Origin: RUG14186 sp964644555
GTDB lineage: Bacteria > Bacillota > Clostridia > Eubacteriales > Anaerofustaceae
Assembly (NCBI GenBank): GCA_964644555.1
Contig: CAZXWI010000099.1
Location: 1 to 5,918, forward strand
Direction: 5' to 3'
Length of the DNA: 5,918 nt
The notes under the pieces: generated by a model
Seen by the model: only the letters and a program-made list of their open reading frames with translations
Told to the model about the DNA's origin: nothing
Database searches by the model: none
Shown: one piece after another, positions 1 to 5,918 of the stretch
Layout: every line of letters starts with the position of its first letter
How positions within the stretch are numbered: position 1 is the first letter of the stretch
Made by a program: the position numbers and the translations under genes

Positions 1-498
1 ATAGATTTCACAGTAGATGATACTGCAACCACACCTGATAATACCGTATATAATCCGTACAGAGCCTCTTACACGCCTCCTACCGACAGAATAATGACCA
101 AGCAAGAGTACTTCAAATGGAAAGGAGATCTTTCCGTAACTCGCTCAATCAATTCCGCCGCTATATTGTGTTTCATATTGGCAGGGCTTTGCCTACCGAG
201 CATGATAATTCTTTTAAAAAGCGGAGAACTCATGTATGGCTTTGCTATACTTTTGGACATTGCCGTATATGTAGGTTTAGGATTAGGCGCAATATTAAAA
301 CAAAGCAAGGGATGCCTTTTGGCAGCAAGTATATATTACGGCATCGGGTTGTTGCTTGTATTCACCTCAATTCCAATGGGAACAATAATCACACGTATAA
401 TTTTCACAGCCATTTTGATAAACGGCTTTATCAAAGCAAATAAATTCGATAAAGACTACAAATACTATTTATGGCAGAAAAACGAAGAAAATAAATAG
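1..498 (+). CDS. Small multi-pass membrane protein, 5'-truncated by window edge
   Basis: I do not recognise a named family. The reading frame is open from the first base (165 residues visible) and ends in TAG at 496-498. The first in-frame ATG, at 94, has no Shine-Dalgarno sequence and is preceded by an open, polar, Pro/Thr/Asn-rich stretch (including YNPYRASYTPPTDR). I therefore read it as internal and the gene as starting outside the window. After a charged segment (KQEYFKWKGD) come four hydrophobic helices at about fragment residues 52-72, 78-99, 105-124 and 127-145, then a lysine-rich tail ending KNEENK. The layout, a soluble N-terminal part with a flexible linker followed by four helices, resembles uncharacterised clostridial membrane proteins that often carry an N-terminal zinc ribbon, but that part is not visible and the comparison is inference. 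It converges on acsB, ends in its own terminator, and shows no functional link to CODH/ACS. Confidence 0.7.
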   Translation: MDFTVDDTATTPDNTVYNPYRASYTPPTDRIMTKQEYFKWKGDLSVTRSINSAAILCFILAGLCLPSMIILLKSGELMYGFAILLDIAVYVGLGLGAILKQSKGCLLAASIYYGIGLLLVFTSIPMGTIITRIIFTAILINGFIKANKFDKDYKYYLWQKNEENK

Positions 499-516
499 TT
501 AAGCAAACAATTTCAC

Positions 517-546
517 AAGCAACATGAAATATGTTGCTTTTTTATT
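517..546 (+). terminator. Rho-independent terminator of the membrane-protein gene
   Basis: A perfect 9-bp stem (AAGCAACAT at 517-525, ATGTTGCTT at 531-539) closes a 5-nt loop (GAAAT) and runs directly into a T-rich tract (TTTTTTATTT, counting the last two stem bases). It begins 18 nt after the stop codon at 498. The opposite strand has no T-tract after the stem, so it should act on the plus-strand transcript only. Confidence 0.85.
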
Positions 547-577
547 TACTTTTTCTTCGTTTGCTATAAACCCTGCA

Positions 578-620
578 TAATAAGAAAAAAGTGAGAATAA
601 ACTCTCACTTTTTCTTATTA
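578..620 (-). terminator. Long, probably bidirectional terminator closing the CODH/ACS operon
   Basis: The left arm at 578-596 (TAATAAG, six A, GTGAGA) pairs with the right arm at 603-620 (TCTCAC, five T, CTTATTA) around a 6-nt loop, with a single bulged A. In the minus direction, GTGAGA-loop-TCTCAC is followed by TTTTTTCTTATTA, a classic intrinsic terminator starting about 20 nt past the acsB stop. In the plus direction the same core hairpin is followed by TTTTTCTTATTATTT. It can therefore also act as a second barrier to read-through from the convergent membrane-protein gene. Confidence 0.85.
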
Positions 621-640
621 TTTCGGGTTTAACCGTTTGA

Positions 641-2779
641 TTACATTAACGGGTCCATACCGAGTGCCGGATGGCCTTTTTCTGTAAGGAATGCAAGTAA
701 TGCTTCTTCATCAGCAGCTGTTTCTTCATCACCGATCATATCAACAAAGTTGTCGATACCGTAGAGTTCTTTAGCTGTGATGTTGAGTTTTTCAGCAACA
801 GTTTCTTTGAGTGCTTTAGGCATCCAAACGATTCTTTCGATACCGCCGTCAGCAGCCATGAATTTCTTGGAGCTGATGAACTGTTTACCATGACCCATGA
901 AGCCCGGTGTCTGAACACCACCACCTGTCATTGAAGCGAGGTCACCGAATGTCATACCGATAGGTGTCATACCTGTGAATTCACGGTTAACAATAAGAAC
1001 ACCGTTTGACATAGGTTCGATACCGCAGATACATTCGAAGCAACCGCAGCTTGTCATAGGATCTTCCATGATTGAGTAGAGTGTAACTTTCTCAAGAGCA
1101 CCCTGAGAATCTCTCTTAACAACTTCGTTTACAGAATCCCATGAACCAAGTCTTTCGTCGTTGGCAATACCTTTAACGATAGGCTGGCAAGCTCCTTCGG
1201 GGCTGAGTTTGTTTGTAGCCTGAGCATCAAGCCAGGAAACAGCACCGCAAAGACCAAGTCTTTCAGGTGTAACGATACATACATGGCTCGGTGAGAATGA
1301 CTGGCACATTGTACATGTGTAGAATGTATCAACATTTTCGTCTGTGAGTGAAGCAAGTCTTTCATCACGCTTAGCGAATGCAGGCATTGCTACTGTATCT
1401 TTAAGTTCTGTAACTTTAGCAGGATCTGTAACGATTGTTACCTGACATTTGTCAAGGATTGCATCGAATTCGCTCATCATGTTAGCCCAGAGAACTTCAC
1501 CGAAGTGTCTTGCTCTGAAACCTGCATCGAAAGCAGCTTTAGAAACACGAACTCTGATCATTTCTCTCTGACCTGTGTGCATGATACCTTCCATGTTGTT
1601 GAAGTAGTGGTGTATTTTTCTTTCGATAACCGGTTCGAAGTCGGGCTGCATAGCTTTGCCGCCTACCTGAACGAGTACACCCATCGAGATCTTAGCGCCA
1701 ACTTCAATTTCGTCAAAGTCAGGTCCGATAACTTCGATCTTATGATCTTCGATCTGGTTAACATCAACTGTCTGAACAACTTCGAAGCAGTCAACTCTTG
1801 AACCATCAGCTTCAACCTGCATATCGCCACGTCTGATGATTTCGCCTTCGAAAGCAGGTGCAAATGCAACAGGAATGTCGATATCTGTGATTTTGAGTTT
1901 GATGCCTCTTGCTTCGATTGAAGCAGGAATGTAGTTTTCGTATCCATCATAGATGATAAGGCTCTTAGGAATAGCCCATGTGTTGTCTTTGTCATCTGTG
2001 ATTACAGGGAAACCGAGTGCGATTGCGCCTGCACCGCAGCTTACTGTCATATCTGAGAGAGGTGCAAATGCGTTAACGAATGCTTTAACTCTGTCTTTTG
2101 TATATTTAAGGATACCGTCGAAGTCTCCCGGAGGAATAGCACCGAAGATAAGAGCTGCTCTGATAGCAACGCTTACAACGTGAATTACTGAAGGAAGTTC
2201 GTCGCCGCAGGGAACAACACGGATTTTGAAGCCCATGTTAACGCCTGCTTCGATAGCCTGGTCAATGATACCGCCAACCATGAATACCATGATACCTTTA
2301 CCCTGGTAACCTTTGATAAGGTCAGCTGCGATTTCTTTTGTAGGTGCAGGACCGATCAAAACTGCAACGCCGGGGATATCGTCTGTAACGAGGGGAACAC
2401 CGAGTTCACGAATTTCAGCATCTGAAAGATGTCCGTGATATTTATCGTCATACGGTTTTTCTCCGCCGTTCATAACGTATTTCATAGCTTCGATAACTTC
2501 AGCACTGAGTGCTGTAGCGATACCGTTTGTGAATACATCATGTACTCTTAAATTACGAGTCATCATGTCTTTAATGAATGGTAATGCTTTATTTTTAACA
2601 TCGCCTAATGTCTGGAATTTTTCACCTGAGAAAGCATACAAACATGGCAAGCAATAAGCAGTATTTGGTAAGGCTGCGTTTGTTTCTTCGCCGTATTTTG
2701 CAACAGCTTCGTCAACAGCTTTAACCGCGATATCATACATATCATCTGAGCCTTGGAAGACTCTGTCCATAAGTGTCAT
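641..2779 (-). CDS. acsB: Acetyl-CoA synthase catalytic subunit of CODH/ACS (AcsB)
   Basis: AcsB assembles acetyl-CoA from CO, a methyl group delivered by the corrinoid protein, and CoA, in the cytoplasmic CODH/ACS complex. The chain is 712 residues, slightly shorter than the Moorella enzyme (729 from memory), and complete: its end, GHPALGMDPLM, matches the family C-terminus. A-cluster ligands are visible. Cys489, Cys492, Cys501 and Cys511 have the 3-9-10 spacing of Moorella Cys506/509/518/528, so Cys492 would bridge to the proximal nickel. Cys578-Gly579-Cys580 is the CGC site of the distal nickel. Phe495 sits where Moorella has the Phe512 gate. The N-terminal part (about 1-310) corresponds to the CODH-binding, tunnel-bearing domain; the A-cluster domain is C-terminal. 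The start is the ATG at 2779, set by AAGAGG (2789-2794) with a 9-nt spacer; the next ATG, three codons on, would be 18 nt away. Extra cysteines (Cys43/Cys46; Cys583/Cys585) have no role I can assign. It is the last gene, 16 nt after cooC. Confidence 0.97.
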   Translation of the reverse strand: MTLMDRVFQGSDDMYDIAVKAVDEAVAKYGEETNAALPNTAYCLPCLYAFSGEKFQTLGDVKNKALPFIKDMMTRNLRVHDVFTNGIATALSAEVIEAMKYVMNGGEKPYDDKYHGHLSDAEIRELGVPLVTDDIPGVAVLIGPAPTKEIAADLIKGYQGKGIMVFMVGGIIDQAIEAGVNMGFKIRVVPCGDELPSVIHVVSVAIRAALIFGAIPPGDFDGILKYTKDRVKAFVNAFAPLSDMTVSCGAGAIALGFPVITDDKDNTWAIPKSLIIYDGYENYIPASIEARGIKLKITDIDIPVAFAPAFEGEIIRRGDMQVEADGSRVDCFEVVQTVDVNQIEDHKIEVIGPDFDEIEVGAKISMGVLVQVGGKAMQPDFEPVIERKIHHYFNNMEGIMHTGQREMIRVRVSKAAFDAGFRARHFGEVLWANMMSEFDAILDKCQVTIVTDPAKVTELKDTVAMPAFAKRDERLASLTDENVDTFYTCTMCQSFSPSHVCIVTPERLGLCGAVSWLDAQATNKLSPEGACQPIVKGIANDERLGSWDSVNEVVKRDSQGALEKVTLYSIMEDPMTSCGCFECICGIEPMSNGVLIVNREFTGMTPIGMTFGDLASMTGGGVQTPGFMGHGKQFISSKKFMAADGGIERIVWMPKALKETVAEKLNITAKELYGIDNFVDMIGDEETAADEEALLAFLTEKGHPALGMDPLM

Positions 2780-2788
2780 GTATTTTTA

Positions 2789-2794
2789 CCTCTT
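2789..2794 (-). promoter_or_regulatory. Ribosome binding site of acsB
   Basis: AAGAGG (minus strand) lies entirely in the 16-nt gap after the cooC stop codon, 9 nt before the ATG at 2779. The close cooC-acsB spacing favours translational coupling, and the position decides for the first of the two nearby ATGs (2779 over 2770). Confidence 0.8.
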
Positions 2795-2795
2795 A

Positions 2796-3584
2796 TTAAT
2801 TTTTTTTGGAATTGATTAAATCTGCATCGATTTTATCTTTGATTTGCTTTATTTCTTCTATAGCCTTGTCTGAGAAGTCGAAAGGAGATTTCCCTTTTCT
2901 GTCTGCATCGATAACTTCGGTATTGTAATGAACAAATCCCAAAAGATCATCTTTTATATTCTGACGAATATATTCTTCGTCTTCTTCATCACGAACTTTA
3001 TTGGCAACCACTTTAACCTGCTTAACGCCTAAGTCAAGAGCAAGCTGTTTTACCTTTTCGTAAGTCTGAATACTTCTTGCACCGGGTTCGATGACAACTA
3101 TAAATTCGTCAACACTTCCTGCCGTGCCTCTGCCCAAATGCTCGATGCCTGCTTCCATATCCATTATTACGACCTCATCGGCTCTGAGAACCAAATGCAT
3201 AATAAGTCTTTTAAGAAGGACATGCTCGGGGCAAACGCATCCGCCGCCGCCTACATCTACAGTACCTAAAGTCAAAAGCTTGACTCCGTTATGCTCTTTG
3301 GCATATTTTTCCGGAATATCGTCAACTTTCGGATTAAGCGTATAGAGTTTACTGAAAGATGCATCATTTGCCGCAGTTCTTTCGTTGACCATTTCTTTCA
3401 TTTGAGAAATAGGTACGATTTCTTTAAGTTCTTCAGGAGAGAATCCCAAAGCCAAACCGAGGTTTGCATCCGGGTCTACATCTACCGCAAGAACCTTTTT
3501 CCCTTCTTCGGCATAAAGTCTTGATAAGATAGAGGTGAATGTCGTTTTGCCGACACCGCCCTTACCTGTTATAGCAATTTTCAT
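2796..3584 (-). CDS. cooC: CODH nickel-insertion accessory ATPase CooC
   Basis: CooC is a dimeric, cytoplasmic, nickel-binding ATPase of the MinD/SIMIBI class that supports nickel loading of CODH; its relative AcsF does the same for ACS. The chosen protein is 262 residues, about the family's usual size. The N-terminus carries the deviant Walker A motif GKGGVGKTT (residues 7-15, signature Lys8). DVDPDANL (35-42) matches the switch I region and DMEAG (142-146) the Walker B/switch II region. Cys116-Val-Cys118, after a GGGG run, is the conserved CXC nickel-binding site at the dimer interface. The start is the ATG at 3584: AAGGAG (3594-3599) stands 9 nt before it, and MKIAITGKGG is the typical family N-terminus. 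An in-frame ATG at 3608 would add eight residues and place that ribosome binding site inside the gene. It lies 30 nt after cooS and 16 nt before acsB, between its two likely client genes. Distinguishing CooC from AcsF needs a phylogeny. Confidence 0.95.
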   Translation of the reverse strand: MKIAITGKGGVGKTTFTSILSRLYAEEGKKVLAVDVDPDANLGLALGFSPEELKEIVPISQMKEMVNERTAANDASFSKLYTLNPKVDDIPEKYAKEHNGVKLLTLGTVDVGGGGCVCPEHVLLKRLIMHLVLRADEVVIMDMEAGIEHLGRGTAGSVDEFIVVIEPGARSIQTYEKVKQLALDLGVKQVKVVANKVRDEEDEEYIRQNIKDDLLGFVHYNTEVIDADRKGKSPFDFSDKAIEEIKQIKDKIDADLINSKKN

Positions 3585-3593
3585 TTTGTCATA

Positions 3594-3599
3594 CTCCTT
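3594..3599 (-). promoter_or_regulatory. Ribosome binding site of cooC
   Basis: AAGGAG on the minus strand, 9 nt upstream of the ATG at 3584 and within the 30-nt cooS-cooC gap. It decides the start in favour of 3584 over the upstream in-frame ATG at 3608. Confidence 0.85.
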
Positions 3600-3614
3600 A
3601 CGACGCACAATCTG

Positions 3615-5543
3615 TTAGATATTTAAAGCACGTCTCTTTTCTTCGATTCTTTCGATCATTAAATCGCCAAGCTTGTCGATATCTGTTTCGTATGTGAATG
3701 CTGCGCCAACCCAATCTCTTACTTTATTTGTAAGGAGGTCTTTAACAACATCTGAACCACCTGTATAAGGAACAACACCGAGATATGTATCGATACCTGT
3801 TGCAACAACGTAGTTACCGATAGAAACAGCTTTTTCACTCATCCATTCCGGAGCGCATCCGAGGATAGGAAGCTGAGGAACATCAATGCCCCAATCTCTT
3901 GCGATGTAGTTAACTAAGAGCATCATACGGCTGATGTCAACGCATGAACCCATGTGAAGTACAGGAGGAATGTCAGCGAGTTCGCAAACTCTCTTAAGAC
4001 CTGCACCGCAAACTTCTTTAGCATCTTTGCTCATAAGACCTGCTTTTGCAGCTGCCTGAGCAGAACATCCCGATAATACGAGGATGATATCGTTTTTAAG
4101 AAGTTTCTTCATAAGTTCAACGTGAGCGAGGTCAGCTCTTACTTTCGGGTTGTTACAACCAACCATAGCAACTGCACCACGGAGAACACCTGATGTTACA
4201 CATTCAACCAACGGTTTGTATGTGCCTGTTTCGTTAACGAATGAGTTAGTAACTGTGTCGAGCTGTTTAACGATAGCTTCGCATGAGTAACCAACTGTAG
4301 CTTTAACTTTCATATCAGGAATGTATACGCTGTCTTGATCTCTGTTAGCGAAGTTTTCAACTGCTTCTGCTACGATCTTCTTAGCGTTTTCGCCTGCTGT
4401 ATGTGATGAGAACTGAATGTATTCAGATTCGGGCATACGAGCGATAGGTGATGTTGTGATGAATTTTGTGTGGAAGCATTTGCTTAAAGGTCCGAGTGCC
4501 GGGAAGATGCACTGAATATCAACTACGCATGCTTCGATAGCGCCTGTAAGAATACAGTTTTCCTGCTGGAGGAAGTTACCTGCCATAGGAACGGCATGAC
4601 GCATAGCTACTTCGTTTGCTGTACAGCAAACACCTACAACGTTGATGCCTTTAGCGCCCAATTCTTTAGCTCTTGCGATAAGTTCGGGATCTTCTGCATA
4701 GAATACAACCATTTCTGAAAGTGAAGGATCATGTCCGTGAACCATGATGTTTACATAGTCAGCTTTGATAACGCCGAGGTTAGCTTCTGTATCCATTGGT
4801 TTCGGTGTGCCGAACATAATATCCGACATTTCAGTACCCATCATAGATCCGCCCCAACCGTCTGACATTGACGATCTGAGTGCCTGTCTGATAAGGGGTT
4901 CGGGGTCTGATGAACAACCCATATGTGTCATGTGCAAGTTTGTAGAAACTTCTCTGTCGATAGCTCTCGGTTCGATTTCTTCTCTCTTCCAAGTATCCTG
5001 TCTTTCCTGAGTAGCTCTCTTAAGGAATCTCTGTACACCGAAAGGTTTACCGTATTCCAAAAGTCCTACATATGCTGCTTCGTGTGCGATTTCGTAAATA
5101 TCTTTACCTTCTGTTTCGATATCCCATTCTTTAGCAAGTGCCAAAAGTTTTTCGGGATCTTTTACTTTGTAATCGCCATCTGCTGATGTTTCGTAAAGTG
5201 TATGGCAGATTTCACGACCGTGGTCTGAGTGAGTAGCGGTTCCTCCTGCCGAGAATCTGAGGTAGTTTCTAGCAACGATACCGTGAACATCGCATCCGCA
5301 AATTCCTTTAGGTGCTTTCGGTGTGATACGGCAAGGTCCCATAGAACAAATTCTACAGCAGATACCATCTTCACCAAATTTGCAGTGAGGTGTTTGATTT
5401 TTAACTCTCATCTGCCAGCTGTCTGCACCTTTTGCTGCACCTTTTTCAAGTAAAACGGAATATTCTTCTTCCATTTTCTCGAGTGGGATAAGGTTTTGTG
5501 TTGCTTTTTCAATTCTTTGTTCGAGAATTTTTTCAGCTTCCAT
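3615..5543 (-). CDS. cooS: Anaerobic Ni-Fe carbon monoxide dehydrogenase catalytic subunit (CooS/AcsA)
   Basis: This enzyme interconverts CO2 and CO with low-potential electrons, probably from ferredoxin; next to acsB its expected role is CO supply to acetyl-CoA synthase in the CODH/ACS complex. The chosen protein is 642 residues, near Carboxydothermus CooS-II (636 from memory). Cys54 and Cys62 fit the D-cluster shared across the homodimer; Cys63, Cys66, Cys71 and Cys82 (CCRICSMGPC...GICG) fit the B-cluster. C-cluster ligands are all present: a His in HGH (269-271), Cys307 (GVCCTANE), Cys345 (DIQC), Cys463 (VGCNN), Cys493 (LSGCSAQ) and Cys534 (HMGSC). Lys571 in SEKAVSIG matches the catalytic lysine, and His105/His108 (ATHSDHGRE) the proton-relay histidines. 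The start is the ATG at 5543, with GAAGGAGG (5549-5556) 5 nt upstream. The frame stays open to a GTG at 5678, but that codon has no ribosome binding site and would add 45 residues unlike the family. First gene of the operon. Confidence 0.96.
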   Translation of the reverse strand: MEAEKILEQRIEKATQNLIPLEKMEEEYSVLLEKGAAKGADSWQMRVKNQTPHCKFGEDGICCRICSMGPCRITPKAPKGICGCDVHGIVARNYLRFSAGGTATHSDHGREICHTLYETSADGDYKVKDPEKLLALAKEWDIETEGKDIYEIAHEAAYVGLLEYGKPFGVQRFLKRATQERQDTWKREEIEPRAIDREVSTNLHMTHMGCSSDPEPLIRQALRSSMSDGWGGSMMGTEMSDIMFGTPKPMDTEANLGVIKADYVNIMVHGHDPSLSEMVVFYAEDPELIARAKELGAKGINVVGVCCTANEVAMRHAVPMAGNFLQQENCILTGAIEACVVDIQCIFPALGPLSKCFHTKFITTSPIARMPESEYIQFSSHTAGENAKKIVAEAVENFANRDQDSVYIPDMKVKATVGYSCEAIVKQLDTVTNSFVNETGTYKPLVECVTSGVLRGAVAMVGCNNPKVRADLAHVELMKKLLKNDIILVLSGCSAQAAAKAGLMSKDAKEVCGAGLKRVCELADIPPVLHMGSCVDISRMMLLVNYIARDWGIDVPQLPILGCAPEWMSEKAVSIGNYVVATGIDTYLGVVPYTGGSDVVKDLLTNKVRDWVGAAFTYETDIDKLGDLMIERIEEKRRALNI

Positions 5544-5710
5544 TATTGCCTCCTTCAAAATTGTGTGGGTATTTTGTATTAATTTTTTTATTTTCCCAAT
5601 TAAGGGTTTATTTATTGTATTGCCGATATGCTCACAGCAATACATACTAAAGTTGTGTTTCCGAAATTTTTCACCCACGATTCTAAACGGAAATACACAT
5701 AACTCTCTGT
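5544..5710 (-). promoter_or_regulatory. Structured 5' leader of the cooS-cooC-acsB mRNA
   Basis: From the predicted transcription start near 5710 to the cooS ATG lies a leader of about 167 nt. Hairpin 1 pairs 5654-5663 with 5688-5699 (10 bp, two bulged bases, 24-nt loop). Hairpin 2 is a perfect 8-bp stem, 5616-5623 with 5637-5644 (minus strand TGTATTGC and GCAATACA), with a 13-nt loop. A weak CCC-TTAATT-GGG hairpin (5595-5606) follows, then a spacer very rich in A and T up to the ribosome binding site. I recognise none of the common riboswitch or T-box signatures, and no hairpin is followed directly by a T-tract, so transcription attenuation is not evident. A regulatory role is inference from length and structure alone. 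Confidence 0.45.
5549..5556 (-). promoter_or_regulatory. Strong ribosome binding site of cooS
   Basis: GAAGGAGG on the minus strand, nearly a full match to the 16S rRNA 3' end, with a 5-nt spacer (CAATA) to the ATG at 5543. It is the strongest Shine-Dalgarno sequence in the window and fixes the cooS start against the upstream in-frame GTG at 5678. Confidence 0.85.
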
Positions 5711-5716
5711 GTACTT

Positions 5717-5746
5717 ATTGTACCATATTCAACCCCGATTTGGCAA
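5717..5746 (-). promoter_or_regulatory. Predicted sigma-A promoter of the cooS-cooC-acsB operon
   Basis: On the minus strand, TTGCCA (5741-5746) is separated by 18 nt from TACAAT (5717-5722); each hexamer matches consensus at five of six positions. The bases before the -10 read TGG, giving an extended -10 (TGnTACAAT). Transcription would begin near 5710-5712. An inverted repeat, GTAC-N5-GTAC (5711-5723), overlaps the -10 and the start point and could be an operator. This is the best promoter match I found upstream of cooS; no comparable one was noticed in the short gaps between the three genes. Confidence 0.7.
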
Positions 5747-5918
5747 TTCAAATTTTAAAGGTTATAATTAAAAAAATGTCATTGCAAAGATTTTTCCCTT
5801 ATATTTTGAAAAAATGTGTGCGATTAATAAATTAAAATTACATTTTGAAAATAATTATGAATAACCTATAATCAATACACAAAATTTACGATTTGAAAAT
5901 TTATATACATTTGAATAT
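5747..5918. other. AT-rich upstream intergenic region, no gene seen
   Basis: This stretch is strongly AT-rich and holds no open frame with a ribosome binding site on either strand. A plus-strand open frame at 5563-5835 runs across the cooS promoter and leader and looks spurious. The region contains four loosely similar copies of a TTAnATTTGAAAA-like word (from about 5799, 5838, 5886 and 5904). A much weaker promoter-like pair (TTGTGT-N17-CATAAT, minus strand) can also be found, as expected in such DNA. It may act as UP-element-type or regulator-binding DNA, but nothing here is specific enough to name. Confidence 0.4.

Noticed and set aside
94..96. ATG at 94 as the true start of the membrane-protein gene
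   Set aside because: No Shine-Dalgarno sequence precedes it and the frame is open upstream to the window edge with a plausible linker composition, so the gene more likely begins outside.
69..308. Minus-strand 79-codon open frame at the window start
   Set aside because: It lies antisense to the plus-strand membrane-protein frame, which has coherent hydrophobic helices and its own terminator.
1129..2183. Several open frames of 70-110 codons on either strand inside acsB
   Set aside because: They lie within a gene whose own frame has unmistakable family motifs throughout; their translations look like frame-shifted shadows and have no ribosome binding sites.
3585..3608. Eight-residue N-terminal extension of CooC from the ATG at 3608
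   Set aside because: The good AAGGAG site (3594-3599) lies inside it and correctly positions the ATG at 3584, which also gives the typical MKIAITGKGG N-terminus.
5595..5606. CCC-TTAATT-GGG hairpin in the leader as an intrinsic terminator or attenuator
   Set aside because: The stem is only 3 bp and on the minus strand it is followed by an A-rich rather than T-rich run.
5683..5700. Five-codon upstream reading frame (MCISV, minus strand) at the start of the leader
   Set aside because: It is very short, only a poorly placed GAGAG precedes it, and its codons carry no obvious attenuation logic such as a run of one amino acid.
5563..5835. Plus-strand open frame of 90 codons upstream of cooS, divergent to it
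   Set aside because: It overlaps the predicted cooS promoter and leader in antisense, its start has no ribosome binding site, and its Phe/Ile/Lys-rich content is what random AT-rich DNA gives.

Overview
The window carries the carbonyl-branch core of the Wood-Ljungdahl (reductive acetyl-CoA) pathway. Three minus-strand genes follow one another in transcription order: the nickel-iron CO dehydrogenase catalytic subunit (cooS, also called acsA), the nickel-insertion ATPase CooC, and the bacterial-type acetyl-CoA synthase AcsB. All key metal ligands of the CODH and ACS active sites can be read in the translations. The bacterial AcsB architecture (single ~710-residue chain ending GHPALGMDPLM), the strong AGGAGG-type ribosome binding sites and the AT-rich intergenic DNA suggest an anaerobic, acetogenic member of the Clostridia/Bacillota. 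The species cannot be fixed from this window.

Layout. Positions 1-498 (+) hold the 3' end of an unrelated small membrane-protein gene that enters from outside the window and ends in its own hairpin terminator (517-546). A second long hairpin (578-620) is symmetric enough to stop transcription from both sides and lies just past the acsB stop codon. Then, on the minus strand: acsB (641-2779), a 16-nt gap, cooC (2796-3584), a 30-nt gap, and cooS (3615-5543). Upstream of cooS are a roughly 167-nt leader with two clear hairpins, a good sigma-A-type promoter (5717-5746, TTGCCA-N18-TACAAT with extended -10), and very AT-rich DNA to the end of the window with no convincing gene.

How the genes work together. 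CooS reduces CO2 to CO at its C-cluster. CO passes through an internal tunnel to the A-cluster of AcsB, where it is joined to a methyl group (from the corrinoid protein AcsCD, not encoded here) and CoA to give acetyl-CoA. CooC is a deviant Walker-type ATPase that binds nickel and helps load it into the nickel enzymes. Promoter, leader, three genes and terminator all lie within the window, so this looks like a complete tricistronic unit. The corrinoid protein (acsC, acsD) and methyltransferase (acsE) genes, which often lie downstream in acetogens, are absent from that position. I found no mobile element, CRISPR array, tRNA or rRNA. The most notable non-coding element is the structured cooS leader.
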